Shown here: piece by piece, positions 12,208 through 24,537 of the stretch | Layout: the number at the start of each line of letters is the position of its first letter | Numbering within the stretch: the first letter of the stretch is position 1 | Assembly: GCA_946406115.1 (NCBI GenBank) | Contig: OX291557.1 | Coordinates: 9,084,501 to 9,148,500, forward strand | Length of the DNA: 64,000 nucleotides | From: Apoda limacodes | Taxonomy: Eukaryota; Arthropoda; Insecta; Lepidoptera; Limacodidae | Direction: 5' to 3' | Translations under genes and position numbers: made by a program | The notes under the pieces: generated by a model | The model's input: the letters and a program-made list of their open reading frames with translations, nothing else | Told to the model about the DNA's origin: nothing | The model's database searches: none

Positions 12208-15200
12208 ACTACTAAATATCAAATGTCTTTGCCGGTCTGAAGATAATTTGTTTCACTCGACGTAGTAATGAAAGAGACGGACAGAGATCGTCTTTACATC
12301 GGCAGAGTTATTTGATATGTAGATAGAATGTGGCCACTCATAGTTTTGTATGATTAGGTGTTATTTTTTTCCCGTAATTTAAGTATAAAACTGGAGGTCT
12401 CAAATAATTTGTTATTAATCAACAATATAATTTATCATATAAAAAATATTAAAAACTCTCCAAATGCTTATCACTTAAATATATACAGTTTTTTTATGAA
12501 TATAATAAATCAAATTAATATTTTGTTATAACTTTGATGAATTATTGAATGAAAGATATGGAGTGTGTTTTTACTTACGGAGATTGTATGTGTTTAAGTC
12601 AATGAATTCGTATTAAAAGACGTATATATTATGTTATTCATTTACATTCATATATTACAGAAGTCACATCACTCTCTTTTACTGTATGTAATCACTATAA
12701 CTTAAAAAAGTGACTTTCGTGAAAACATATAATAAATCGATTTAAACCAAATCCATTAGTAAAACCAACCATCCATTAAAAAATTTGCATTTAATATTTT
12801 ATCGATTCAAAAGTGTTTGTAAAAACATAATTTAAATAAAAAAATTGACTTATTAAATTTAAATTTATTCATAAGAATTTCCTTGAAACTCAAATAATAA
12901 AATAAAAATAATATAAAAAATAAAACTAAAAAAAGACCAGAATAAGGGAAAACATTTCCTATTTACCATAAAAACTCAAACCCATTAGGGTCCCTGTGTA
13001 TGGCTGTATGAGTTCTAAGTGTTGATAAAGTTATTTTGGTTGATAGTATGTAAAATATGTACAAAGCTATGAGCGGTATGCATTGACACGATCAAATCTT
13101 ACGATTTTACTAGCATTGAGAATTATGAATAAACTAGGCACATAATAAATATGTTAAAAATTTTATACCATTATAATAACATAAATATTCATAAAACCGT
13201 TTGGTGCCTGGCTTTTGTAATTGCATTTTAAATATTTAAAGCTAATCAAAAAAAAAATTAAAAGGAAAAGAAAAAGGATTAAGACATTGAGCTATTATGT
13301 CCTAAGTATGTACAATCAGGCAAGTTGGCGGTGTTACATCTAATAAAATTGTTCTGAAAACAGATCTTAGTGTTCCCGTAATTGTTTTACCAATCGTAAT
13401 ATTTATTTTTAAAGAAAAAGAAACAAATTATGCCTGCGCGGCGTGAGCACATGGCTCTCTGCCAGTTACACTATTATGCAGGTTTTTCCCGTTGGCTGAG
13501 CTAGTGCAGCCGGCGAGCGCACAGGTGCAAACTATTTTGTTCTTAGGGGTGGCACACCACAAACTTTGTCGATTATACTAGATGAAACACCGCAGTTACG
13601 TCGATGCCTCAAACACTGCATTGCTTGGACTGCAGTTTACTTAGGCTGGCCTATATGGTACTTGACGTAATAATAAGTATTTCATCTGTGACGTGACGTT
13701 TTTTTTATAGCGTCTTCTCTAGTGTAAACATAATAGTTCAATGGTTTTAGATAAAAAAAATACTGGAGGTGGCATTGATTGTTTTAAGAATATAGATATT
13801 TATCCAGTATTATTGCTATCAATTTAAGTTCAGGTGAATTAAAAACATCTAAAAAGTCATAGCAAAAAAATGTGTCTTAAGATTTTCTTATAAAAAAGTA
13901 AAAATATACTTAAGTAAATTATTTAAGTGTATAACGGAGAAGTAAAATAAGTAGCATGGCTACGCTGTTAGATTTTATAGATGGCGCAACTAAACCACGT
14001 ATAATTTATGTAAAAGTCGCTGCTTTATACACTGTATTTAATTGCCCTAAATAGAATTAGCTGTAAGTTTTACATTATCAATAATGTATTTATAAAACAC
14101 AGAGATTTATGTAATATGATTAAAATTATTTGCTTTAAAGTGAGCGTTTGGAGTAGGTATGCAATTTAAAAATAATGTCGTGTTCTGGTGAAACCGATTC
14201 AGATGTTTTTCATAATATAAACTTTGATTCATTAATTATAAATATAAACAGTTTGCAACCTAAAACGCGTTATTATCATAAATCGCTATATTTACCATAG
14301 TCGCAAAATACAAATAGTACATTCATAATGAAAACTTATGACAAAACTATGGTTTATTAATTCACTGGTATTTTATGCTTTTTGCGACTAGTGTTTCCGA
14401 GTAAATAACGATAACGCTTTTGACTTGCGAAATGTATATAGTTTAAGATAAAGTTAGTGTGACGCAGTTTGTATGGAAAATGTAACTCGGATTCACCTTA
14501 ATGGATAAAATATGTTGTGACGATATGGTATTAAAAATGTAATCTTTTACAAGCAATATGTAATCTATGCATAGTATAGCCCTAATTTCATAGCTAAGAA
14601 ATATTTTAAGTGATTATTTATGGCTTAATAATGCACTTTAAAAAACAAAAAAAAAATATTCTCCATCTAAATAGTTATTGACCATGTAGTTAGTGCGCTC
14701 AGCCAGGGTGACACCATTTTCTCAATATTACGCGACCATTTCTAAAACATTAAATCGTACAAAGAAGTCGATACAGCAGAGTGATAGGAAAAAAAATATT
14801 GTACAGACAAGACTTCTGAACAAACGATTTCTATAAGTTTCTTTACCAAGTAATGTGCCGTTTTTCGAGGGGAATAATTTCTAATCGCTACTCAAGTTTT
14901 ATCTATAGTAGATCTGCCCAAAGTAATAAAAACAAGAAAACACAAAATTAAAGGCAGTTAAAAAATGGGATGCAGTTGTGATAGGCCGGGAAAACGCAAT
15001 TTATATGTAATACGTTTCACAATAAAAATTACATTTCTTGTGTTGTATATGTTTTCTTAAAGTTAAAAATTGTACTATCTATGGAATAACCTAACCATCA
15101 CTTAAAGGGTGGCGTAAAAGGGGCCAATATTATTTTTTCTTGAAGCGACTAAACACAGGGCTGTCTCTCGCAAAAATTGTGAAATTCGTAAAAAATATAT

Positions 15201-17044
15201 AAAACATATTCTACGACATTTTTCGAGCTATTTTCCACCGTCTTTGCTACTATGATAAAATTGTATTTTGTATTTATGTGTTAGCTGGTACCATTCCGCT
15301 TTGTCAATTTTGTTATGTTGAAAATGTAAAAGATTGATTGAGAGAGATGGATTTATTGAATTTTATTGGTGAATTAATTTCTTTATTGAATCGTAGATAT
15401 TTTTACCACGCTACTGTCGATAGTTATCAAAGTTATTGCCTGACAAGGACGGTTCATTGTCCCGTACGGTAATGTTAGAGCGCTGATTATGTGCATGGGA
15501 TTGTGATGTGACAACGTCTTTTTTTTATATTTAGACAGCGTCACAAAATATAGTTCGCCAAATGCATTCTCTTCTTAACGTCTGATTTCCCAACATAGAA
15601 CGTAGTAGTAGCGAGCGAACGCTTTATCTGTTCAAACCATTTTTGGTACTAATTAAATTCCACTTATATGATTTCGTTACACTGTCCATTGACGATGTCA
15701 TGTAAATTGACATAGCCAACCAGGTTTTTTTTATGTAAGTGACGACCATAGATTTTGTTGATTGTACATTGATAGTGGTTAATAATCGACTATAGATTCA
15801 TTTGTTTTTTTTGTTAATTAATTTGTAATTGAGTTGTTTTTTGTATTTATAATTTAGTTCGAAATTACTGTAAAAACGCAAGACTGCTTGAAAGATGCCA
15901 ACGTACAGTCAGTATCTCAAAAAAAGTATCTCTTAATAGTAAAATAATTTTTGCACAACATTGGGCACTGGGGCAATATAAAATATTATCCTTTACTGTA
16001 AGTAATTTTTATTTTGCGTAGTCTAATAATAATTGCTAATTTTAGTGTCAAATTTATTTTGAACTAACCATATGTAAGTTATTTATGAGTACTTATAGTT
16101 GTTATATACTACTCTAAATTCCAAACTATCATTGCATTTTACGAATGCACGATGCTGACTGTACTTAGCTTGGTTTCTTACGAATATTTTATATAAAAGC
16201 AGTCCACCAAAAATATTTTTTTCTACTCATAAAGCTAATCTCAATACTAATTTCACTGACGCAAGCTTTCGATCTTTACACTGGTTTAAATTTGAAAATA
16301 TGTAGATCACAAACTACGCAAATAACTTCTATCTTCAAAGCCATATTAGCTCCAGCTACGTATCCATATCTACATCATTTGTGAAAAACCATAGATAAAT
16401 TATTTAGAAATATTAGTATGCACTTTTCTTGCTGATTGTACTCTTGTTCTATTTGTTATCTATGGTAAATCTTATAATTTTATCATCTTTTACGAACAAA
16501 GTTACCTTGAAATATTTACCTACCTACCTATAGGAACCTCCGATTTACTAACGCATTCCATTTGTGTCTCGACATGTACAGTGCAACAAACTTTTCTGAC
16601 CCGTTGTATGTCGCTACTGTCGCGTAAGTTCACAGCATTTTAATATGGTGACTAGTTTTGATGTTTGACCGCCGGATCAGTAAAGTTTGTTATAAAGTTA
16701 TATTATATTGTTTTGGTGTTAGTGTGATAATTTTAAAGAACAAGCTTACATAAAATTAAAAGAGTTATTTATGTTGTAATCATTATATTTAAGATAATAA
16801 ATTAATTAAGTTGCCAATCAGTTGTTTTTTTACCTCATTATGTTACTGATATTTCGATTTTTTTATTACACCATAGAGGTTCATTTATTAATTTTCGCTG
16901 TTAGAACGGAGGAGGTCACGCAAAAAATACCGTGACAAGAAGGGTGGGGCTAATAATATGAATATGGAATAATATCTTTAACTATAGATATTTTGCTACT
17001 CAAAACGTATTATTATCATAAAACATTATTTACCATTCTCAAAT
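12208..17044. other. Intergenic AT-rich DNA
   Basis: No coding exon is recognised. It may include TOM1 3' UTR. It contains a copy of the repeat seen at 5724 (13633-13735), short poly-A and poly-T tracts, and nothing else I can name. Confidence 0.5.
13633..13735 (+). repeat. Second copy of the 5724 dispersed repeat
   Basis: Shares 'tatggtacttgacgtaataa' and 'catctgtgacgtgacgtt' with 5724-5830. Confidence 0.5.
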
Positions 17045-17076
17045 CGTTTTTCTTCTTGGTCTCCATCCCGAGTCTG

Positions 17077-17660
17077 CCTTGTGTCTACCGCTTATCTACC
17101 TCGTGTTTCCTGTCAACCCCTGGCCTACTTCGTGTCTACCGCGAACCTACTGCAAGCCTACCGCTGACCTACTTAGTGTCTTCCATAAGTTTACCTCTTT
17201 TCTACCGTCTTTCTTGTCTACGTGGTGTTTACCCCAAGTCTGTCTAGTGTCTTCTGCATAGCTATCTACCAAGTGTTTCCGGTGTCTACTTCATGTCTAC
17301 TCCTGGTTTTCCTAGTATCAACCTTGGCTCTAACTAGGGTCTCCCTTGGCTCTACCTTGCGTCTGCCTTGTGTTTCCACGTCCATCCATGTCTACGACGG
17401 GTCTGCGTAATGTCTACTACGGTGTACTGACTGCCTTATGTGTTTTGCCGTTGTGTCCACCACGGAGCAACCTACCGCCTACATCGGGGCTACATTTCTC
17501 TTCCTCCTCCTCCTGTCTACCTCAACTCTACTTAGTGCCGGCTGTGAACCTATCTAATGTCTATCGCGTGTTTCCTGTGTCAACCACTAGCCTACTTCGC
17601 GACCCCATCTAATTAACCTTTTTCCTACCTCGTGTTCTCCTTATCTACCTTTCTTCTTCT
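17077..17660. repeat. 11-bp degenerate minisatellite, left part
   Basis: CTACC or CTACt recurs mostly every 11 bases (for example ctaccgcttat, cctacttcgtg, ctaccgcgaac, ctactgcaagc). The run is pyrimidine-rich and stops at the hAT insertion at 17662. It resumes at about 21528. Because 11 is not a multiple of three, the Ser/Leu-rich frames over it are artefacts. Confidence 0.8.
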
Positions 17661-18741
17661 GCAGGGTGTCTAGCGACCGGGAAATCGGGAAAAATAGGAA
17701 AATAAATTTTGCCGGAAAAAACCCGGGAAATATGTCTAACATTCAGGAAATTTTTAAAATCGCTTGGCATTGATAAAAAGAAAGGGAATTTTCAGCAGTG
17801 TAAGGAACAATAACAAACACTCCAGTAGGCAGAGGTGACGTGGATTATCATCGGCTTTTGCGCTAGTCTCAGTGGCCAAAACTTCTCGTTAAATACTTAT
17901 ATAATAACTATCGCACCGTCGCGCCGTCCGGTCGGTTGGTGTCACACGCTTCTGTTGCCTCTCTTATCGCGCATGCTTGTTTTTGTTTACCTGTCGTACT
18001 ATATGAAATCCTACATTTAGAAAGAAAATATTTTTGACATCTTGCGACGTATATTTTATTGCGAGAAACTGGAAAAAAAAACGCCAATGTATTATGTTTT
18101 TACAACTTTGAAAATAAAAATATTTTTTCTTGTTCTATTAAAAATTCCATAACCCAATCGCAAAAACATTACCCTTGTAATTTCGTCATGTCCGTATTTC
18201 AGTCTTATAATCTGTCAATTCCTATGAAATCCAGAGATAGTGTATTATGTGACCCGCAATACAATTTTGTAATGAAATTGGGTTGTAATACATACTGTAC
18301 ACACCTTTATAAAATATTAACAAAAAATGGTTAGCTTATTTTTTATAATAGACTAACTGGCCTGGCAGACTTCGGTCTTCGGTTGATAAACAAAACATGG
18401 CTACTCCGTCGGCTACTCTTTTTTCTTGCAGTGTTTCCGGACAGTGAAATTGCAGGGAAAATGCACCTTTAAAAAGACAAAGTAGCTTATTCTGTTGTGT
18501 TTGGATTAGCACCCTATTTCCAGATGAGGCATTAAATTGGTTTTGCCAGAAACTACAAATGGATGTCATGGTTAGGTTTTGGGACAATTCACTCGACCAA
18601 GTTGTTCAATTTCATTACAAGGTGCTAAGGCGTGCGATCTTCGCACTAGTCTTAAAAAAAGCCGTAGGAAATAATGAGGAGAAGGTGATCCAAGTCTCAA
18701 TGGCCCATCGATTGAGACATCCATCCTGATGTAAATTTAAG

Positions 18742-20780
18742 ATGTTGCGGGAACTCCAAACAGAATTCAAGGAAGACCACGGTACTGACCTTCTCGAATT
18801 AGGAAGTTGTGGCTTTCACGTAGTCTATGGCTCACTACAGACAGGGTTCACATCATGGGTATCATGGGAACTGACAAAGTTTTTGATTGCACTTTACTGC
18901 ATTTTTAAAGATTCACTGGCACGGCGTGGACATTTCACCAGCACAACTGGATGTGACGTCTTTCCTTTGTTACTTTGCTTTACCCGGTGGATAGAAAATG
19001 AGAAACCGGCCATACCAACGATCAGCCTTCTTTCTCATTTGCATAACTGGGTACGTTAGGTCCAGAGCGAGGGCTCCAAGAACCCTTTGAACAAAAATCA
19101 TAAATTTTTTAACAAAGTTGTTAAATGTCTTTTAGATCCTCTCCTAGATGCTAGGCTCGCATTTTTTGCTTCCATTGCCTCTATCGTGGAACCATTTTTG
19201 ACAACCTTTCAGTCAGAAAAGCCTATGGCCCCATTGCTCTTTAAGAAATTAACTTCTCTTACCACGGCTCTTATGGAGCATGTGGTAGGGAAAACTGTGC
19301 TACAGAAAGAATCAATGATAAATAAAATAGACCTGACTAAGAAGGAGAATCTGATACGAAGCAAAAACATTCCTTTAGGTTTTTCGTCAGAGTAGCTCTT
19401 AAAAATGGGTGGGAAAATTCCTGATGCAAAAGTTAAGGAATTTTGCAGCGACTGCCAGCTTGGCTTGGTGAAAATGATACTGAAGATTCAGGAACGGTCT
19501 CTTTTAACCTATAAAATTTTTAAAGGAATATCCTGTCTGGATCCTCTAGTAGTCGCCGAAACTCCTTATCTTGCAACAGGGCGGGTCTATCTAGCGCTAG
19601 AGATACTGACCTCCAAAAATATTCTAACAGGCTCCAAAGCAGACCGCATTTAGGGCTCCTACGTCGCTTTGGTAACGTCACCTACTAGATTGCAATACTA
19701 AAATCGTTTGAACAAAATAAGTCACGGCTTGATACATTGTAAATGGATCTTATTGCAACAGCCGCTTTTTTAAAATTATTTCAAAAGAAGATTTGAAAGA
19801 TTTTATTAAAATATAATTGATGCTGTTCCACGGCAACGCATCGTTAGAGCGTAATTTTTCTTTGAATGGTGATTGTATTGTTTTGAATCAACATGAACAG
19901 TCTCTTATCAGCGTTCGCGCTGTTAAAGCTGACGTCACGCGTCCTACATCGCGCTATCGAAGTTTCCTTCACAGTTTAGTATATAAAGAAACCGAAGTAC
20001 AAGTTAAGTGGATCACGGCGGTCCCCAGGCATAACACCTCGCCTGGCAGGAGATCTCTTTGCCGCCGCACCAGATTGGTGACCCCGAGCTAAACATTGAC
20101 GCACCTTCCGCAGCAGCAGCCTACTCCTTCCTACCAGGTACACGGACCAGTTTTCAAACGTACGCTTCGCATCTCAGAGCCTTCATCAGGACCTATCGCA
20201 GCACTTTCAGCACTTCCTAGCTCCTGCAGCTCCTCTCCGGTGACGCAAACTGTACAGCATTCCACCAAAACCTGTTGAGGATTCACACTCCAGCGTGGCA
20301 CTTCCTCTGTACACCATCACACCACCCTGTCGAGGACTCTCACTCCAGCGTGGCATTCTTTACTCGTCGCTTCTGCCGCTAACTCAGGCCAGTGTCTCGA
20401 CTTAAAGTGACACACAGCCCAACCATTCTATGGCCCGACTCACTATGGACGGCGCATACTCGGCACTCTCAAGATCGTACGCAAGCAATCACTGCAAGAA
20501 ATATCGACCTTCGGTCTGAGAAGGGAGTGATGTAGCGGATCATATCGTACCGCTTACAAGCAAGGCTGACGTCACGCGTCCTACATCGCGCTATCGAAGT
20601 TTCAGTTGCAGTTCACTATATATAGAAACCGAAGCGCAAGTTAAGTGAACCACGACGGTCCCTAGGCATAACACCTCGCCTGGCAAGAGATCTCCTCTTT
20701 GCCGCCGCTCCACACATGCCATGAGAAACGCGCATGCAAAGTCCAAAGAAGCTAGGGAAAAGCGTGCTGCGGAGAAGGCA
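18742..20780 (+). pseudogene. hAT transposase relic (C-terminal part)
   Basis: Frames at 18742-19059, 19087-19395, 19405-19653 and 19817-19927 line up in order as the middle and C-terminal parts of one transposase. Frame breaks occur at about 19060, 19395 and 19655. The C-terminal hAT block (GNASLERNFSLN) is present, followed by SLISVRAVK. The protein is then interrupted by an LTR element and resumes at 20713 in HAMRNAH up to a TGA. In a live element it would bind the ends and catalyse cut-and-paste transposition. No N-terminal BED-like domain can be read in this copy. Confidence 0.65.
19928..20712 (+). mobile_element. Short non-autonomous LTR element (tRNA-Trp primer type)
   Basis: Two direct repeats, 19928-20072 and 20565-20712, share a 39-base identical start (gctgacgtcacgcg...) and end in cgcctggca.gagatctc. 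After the left repeat is tggtgaccccga (20076-20087), the complement of a tRNA-Trp 3' end, used by CsRn1-type Ty3/Gypsy elements. Before the right one a purine-rich agaagggag leads into tgtagcgg at 20531, a likely true LTR start, so the left LTR seems truncated by about 35 bases. The internal part, about 460 bases, encodes nothing recognisable (TRIM-like). It sits inside the hAT transposase coding region. Confidence 0.65.
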
Positions 20781-20925
20781 TGATTCAGTTTCTCTTCTGC
20801 CCAAGCGGAAGCGGGAGTCCGAAGGCCGTGGGCTTGAAGAAAAAAAGAAGAGACTTCTTATGGAGGCGTCTCTGCGTTAGATTCCAAAATTGAATCTTTA
20901 AAGAAATGGTCGTTGTAGTGGCAAA

Positions 20926-21113
20926 GGCTTTAACTATTTTACTTTTTTATTGCAAAGGATAAACTTCTGTTTTACTAATTTGAAAACAAATGTTATGTTA
21001 TATTGTTGAATTATTTTATGGCTTTAACTATTTTACTTTTTTATTGCAAAGGATAAACTTCTGTTTTACTAATTTGAAAACAAATGTTATGTTATATTGT
21101 TGAATTATTTTAT
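20926..21113. repeat. 94-bp tandem duplication inside the hAT element
   Basis: The block starting ggctttaactattttact is repeated nearly exactly at 20926 and 21020. From 21114 to 21440 looser repeats of 'gactgagtagactta.ttaat' follow, as often found in subterminal parts of hAT elements. Confidence 0.8.
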
Positions 21114-21527
21114 GTTACACGTTTTTTTATTGTTTTTGTTTGGACTGACTAAACTTAATTAATTTGTTAACTTGTTTTTTTTAAGATAACTTTTAAATTA
21201 TTATGATGACAATACATTTTATATTCTATTATTGATTTATTTTATGTTGCACATTTTCATATTTTGACTGAGTAGACTTAGTTAATTTCTTAACTTATTT
21301 ATTTATAAGATATATGTTCCTTCTGCCTTATGATCATTTTATGTTCTATTCTATTGTCGATTTATTTCATGTTCCACATTTTTAAAATTTTTACTGAGTA
21401 GACTTAATTAATTTCTTAACTTGTTTATTTTTAACGGAAAATTATTATAGGGAAATCCAAAAAATAGGCGGGAAAAAACAGGGATTTTTTTTCTGACTTG
21501 ACGCTAGACACCCTGTTCTGATCATCA

Positions 21528-21825
21528 TTGTATCTACCCCAGACTAACTTACGGTCTACCTCATATCTAGCTCATTTCGCCTGTGTAATTTTACGTGCCT
21601 ACCTCTTCGGCAGCTACTAGCTATCTACTGCCTATTTCGAGGCTACTTACTGTCTACATCGGAGCTACCTTCAGTTTACCTTTTGTCTACATTGGGGCTA
21701 CCTACCCGCTACCTCAAGATTACCTAATGTCTATCAAATATCTACCTTATGTTGCCCTTGTCTACCTCGTGCCTACTTCGTCTCTACCCCAAGTCTACCC
21801 CGGGGTTATCTACTAGTGTCTACCT
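21528..21825. repeat. 11-bp degenerate minisatellite, right part
   Basis: Continues the array of 17077-17660 on the far side of the hAT insertion: ctacctcatat, ctaccttatgt, ctacctcgtgc and the like. Removing 17662-21520 would join the halves into one array of about 900 bases. Confidence 0.8.
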
Positions 21826-21861
21826 TATTTCATATGTTAAAATACCGCTTACCCAAGTGCG

Positions 21862-22503
21862 CAGTGTTGCCAGCAAACTTTTTGCAAGCCCACTAGATGC
21901 AGGTCCTAAAACCACCAGAAAACCAACAGATTTTTTAACGTATAATAACGAAAAACGTCACGAAAAGCACTAGAAAAACCACTAAATTATGAATTTTTAT
22001 AAAAAACTTATTTATTATTTTTATTAATAAAAAACAAAGGAATATTGAACCAATATTCAATAAAAGTAAATTTGTAGAAGTAAAAAAAGGGATTAAGTAT
22101 AAAAAAAAATCATTTATTTTGTAATAAAATGTAGTACAAAATTCACGGATTCCCAAACCTTCTGTGTGGTTTCGGCATATTTTTATAATATAAAAATATT
22201 TGCAAAATAACAAGTAAAAGTAGTTTTATTAATATAACGAAACATGACACACATCTTTCCTAGGACACACTACGGGAGTGAATTCACGGGACAATAATCA
22301 ATGTTACCGACATATAATTTTTATTTTCCCTATATGTGATAAGTAAGTGCCACTAGTGCAAAATTTTTTATTGTTTTTGAAACCTATCAACCTAAAAATT
22401 GCCCACTAAAAAATCCACTAGCCACCAGATACAAATTTTGCCCACCAGCAGGGAGTCCCAAACCACCAGATCTAGTGGGGAAACCACTAAGTTGGCAACG
22501 CTG
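21862..22503 (+). mobile_element. hAT-type MITE with perfect 8-bp target duplication
   Basis: The ends are cagtgttgccagc and the imperfect inverse gttggcaacgctg. They are flanked by the exact 8-bp duplication caagtgcg (21854-21861 and 22504-22511), the length typical of hAT elements. The 642-bp interior has no transposase and is rich in 'ccaccaga'-type motifs near both ends. It differs from the 5-bp family at 3892 and 17662 in both ends and duplication length. Confidence 0.85.
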
Positions 22504-22719
22504 CAAGTGCGCGCAACGGTTACAGGTAACAACAGCCTTATACCTACAGGTAATTGTATTTTGGTTAGCATAGTATGAAAAAATGGTGCAGTAAGTAAAA
22601 TACAACATCGATGTACAACGCCAATTTGACTTGAAAATCTAAGTAGAGGATAGCTGTTTGGTACACAGATAGTTTAGATTAAATAAATATTTAAAAAAAA
22701 AAATTAATATTACGCTCGA

Positions 22720-23110
22720 ATGCGTCTAAAACTATTAACAAATTACTATATGGATGGGACGTATCAAGCTTGTCCAACACCTTTTCGTCAGATCTATGTC
22801 ATTCAAGCAGATAAAGGCAGCTACTCAAATAGTGCCATTAGGGTTTGTTTTTATGACTCATTAAACGACAAAGGCATATACGGTCCTATTTAACTTAATC
22901 AAAGCCCAGGTTTCGGACTGGCAGCCCAAGAAAGTGACAATTGATTTCGAAAAAGCAGCTTTGCTTGCACTGTCAAAAACTAATGTAGAGATTAATGGTT
23001 GTCACTACCATTTTTCTAATGCACAGGGCATTAGATCGTAAAGCGAAAGCTTTGGGCATAAAGCTAACTAAAATCAACAGGAAGATAATTTCTCTATGTA
23101 GTAAACTTGC
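22720..23110 (+). pseudogene. MULE transposase relic
   Basis: The plus strand reads LLYMDGTYQACPTPFRQIYV followed by IQADKGSYS, and in another frame WQPKKVTIDFEKAALLALSK then INGCHYHFSNA and RKAKALGIKLTK. These are the consecutive core blocks of the MULE (Mutator-like) DDE transposase domain, including the DGT block and the ...GCHYHF... block. Frame breaks near 22890 and 23010 show decay. The 103-bp tandem repeat begins about 100 bases downstream and may belong to the same element. Confidence 0.7.
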
Positions 23111-23219
23111 TTAACTTCCTGAAAATATAATTGAAGAAGAGAAATTTCGCAAAATCAGGACAAGCTAAGTAAATTTGTAAATTACTTTCAAAAATACTGG
23201 AATATAGATCTTCATAAAA

Positions 23220-23575
23220 TATATAATTTCTGTAAACAAACTACTAGTCTACGATCAATAGTTACGGAGATAAAGACCTTTCTAGTTTGACAGCTGTCAT
23301 TGAAATAATGATCTTGATGAGATCTATCATTTCTGTAAGGAAACTACTAGTCTACGATCCATAGTTACGGAGATATAGCCCTTTCTAGTTTGACAACTCT
23401 CATCCGAAATAACGATCTTGATGAGATCTATCATTTCTACTTGGGAAACTACTAGTCTACGATCAAGTTACGAAGATATAGCCATTTCTAGTTTGACAGC
23501 TGTCATTTGAAATAAAGATCTTGATGAGATATATCATTTCAATAGATAAACTAATAGTCTACTTTTTCTTTTATC
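23220..23575 (+). repeat. About 103-bp tandem repeat, plus orientation
   Basis: The unit starts ctactagtctacgatcaata and contains ttacggagata, tttctagtttgacagctgtc and atcttgatgagatct. Unit starts are at 23241, 23344, 23449 and 23550. The same unit in inverse orientation forms an array at 48800-49230. Confidence 0.85.
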
Positions 23576-24537
23576 TCTAAATCTATTATCATTATTTCAG
23601 CTACTAACATATATTAGACCAAACACTGTACATCCCCTTATATATGTCTACATTACCAAAGGTTAACTGTTAGAAAATGCCATTAGACGTTAAGTTCGCC
23701 TGTGTACAAACCCTAGTGCAATACAGAATTTTTTACCTCACCAGCACGAAAAGTATAGTTTTGCTGTCCAAATTCAGTGAGCAAAATCGAATTTTGCTGA
23801 CTAGTGAGGCAAAGTAATTCACTGTTCAAACATTGACTTATGGAATTGACAATACAATGACTGGTCAGAAACAAATTTCGGGACAAATACTTAACCTTGT
23901 TCATTTTAATTAAGAATATAACTACATAGCATTTTTTCGTTTTTAAGTGAGTTTTTATAAATTATTAGTATTATTAAAAGTTTATACATCTAACTTAAAA
24001 AATATCATACGTTGTTTTGATAGCAATGGCAGAGGTTGTAGTAGGTACAATTCCGAACGCAACCTCAATTTAAAATAAAAACAAAGTAAAATGGCGGCAA
24101 GCTAGTTTTTTGAACATAAGATTGTTTATTCAATTAATAATTCTGTTTTGTTTGCAAAATGAGCAATACAAGGTACGAAGATATTTCTCTGACACCAGAA
24201 CGCTTTTACTCACTTGTATAACAAATTACTAATATTATTTCCGCCCCAGGTTGGCGTAGTTCAATTACATATTTTTTTAAATCTAATTTGTTTTGTAAAC
24301 AACAATCTATCTAGTGAGACAATTTATTAATCATCATTCTAATTTATTTTAACATTGTTTTTGAAATATATTTATTGGCAATCAAAATTCTCGTCAGATC
24401 CAGTTTATTTTAAAACAGATCTACTGAGAAAAAAATATCTCACTAGATCCATGATGGATGTAGACAATGCATCTACCGATTGAAGGGTGTCGCCGTGTAC
24501 CAACGAGTCTCTTGTTAATTTCTCAAGTAACACTATA

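Larger units (their letters stand above)
17662..21515 (+). mobile_element. hAT-like DNA transposon, copy B, carrying an LTR insertion
   Basis: The ends are perfect 14-bp inverted repeats, cagggtgtctagcg and cgctagacaccctg, flanked by the 5-bp duplication ttctg (17657-17661 and 21516-21520). Between about 18700 and 20780 the plus strand carries the C-terminal two thirds of the transposase in several broken frames: 18742-19059 (ELGSCGFHVVYGSLQTGF), 19087-19395 (KCLLDPLLDARLAFFASIAS, EPFLTTFQSEKPM), 19405-19653 (a C-terminal spacer block) and 19817-19927 (GNASLERNFSLNGDC, the hAT dimerisation block). The last piece, HAMRNAHAKSKEAREKRAAE, follows the LTR element at about 20713. The element is dead: many stops and no intact N-terminus. 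It is the same family as the copy at 3892. Confidence 0.8.

Noticed and set aside
16993..17612. Overlapping Ser/Leu-rich frames on the plus strand
   Set aside because: They are translations of an 11-bp minisatellite, open in several frames at once.
23220..23575. CRISPR-like array
   Set aside because: The repeats are about 103 bases, contiguous and without spacers, in a eukaryotic genome.
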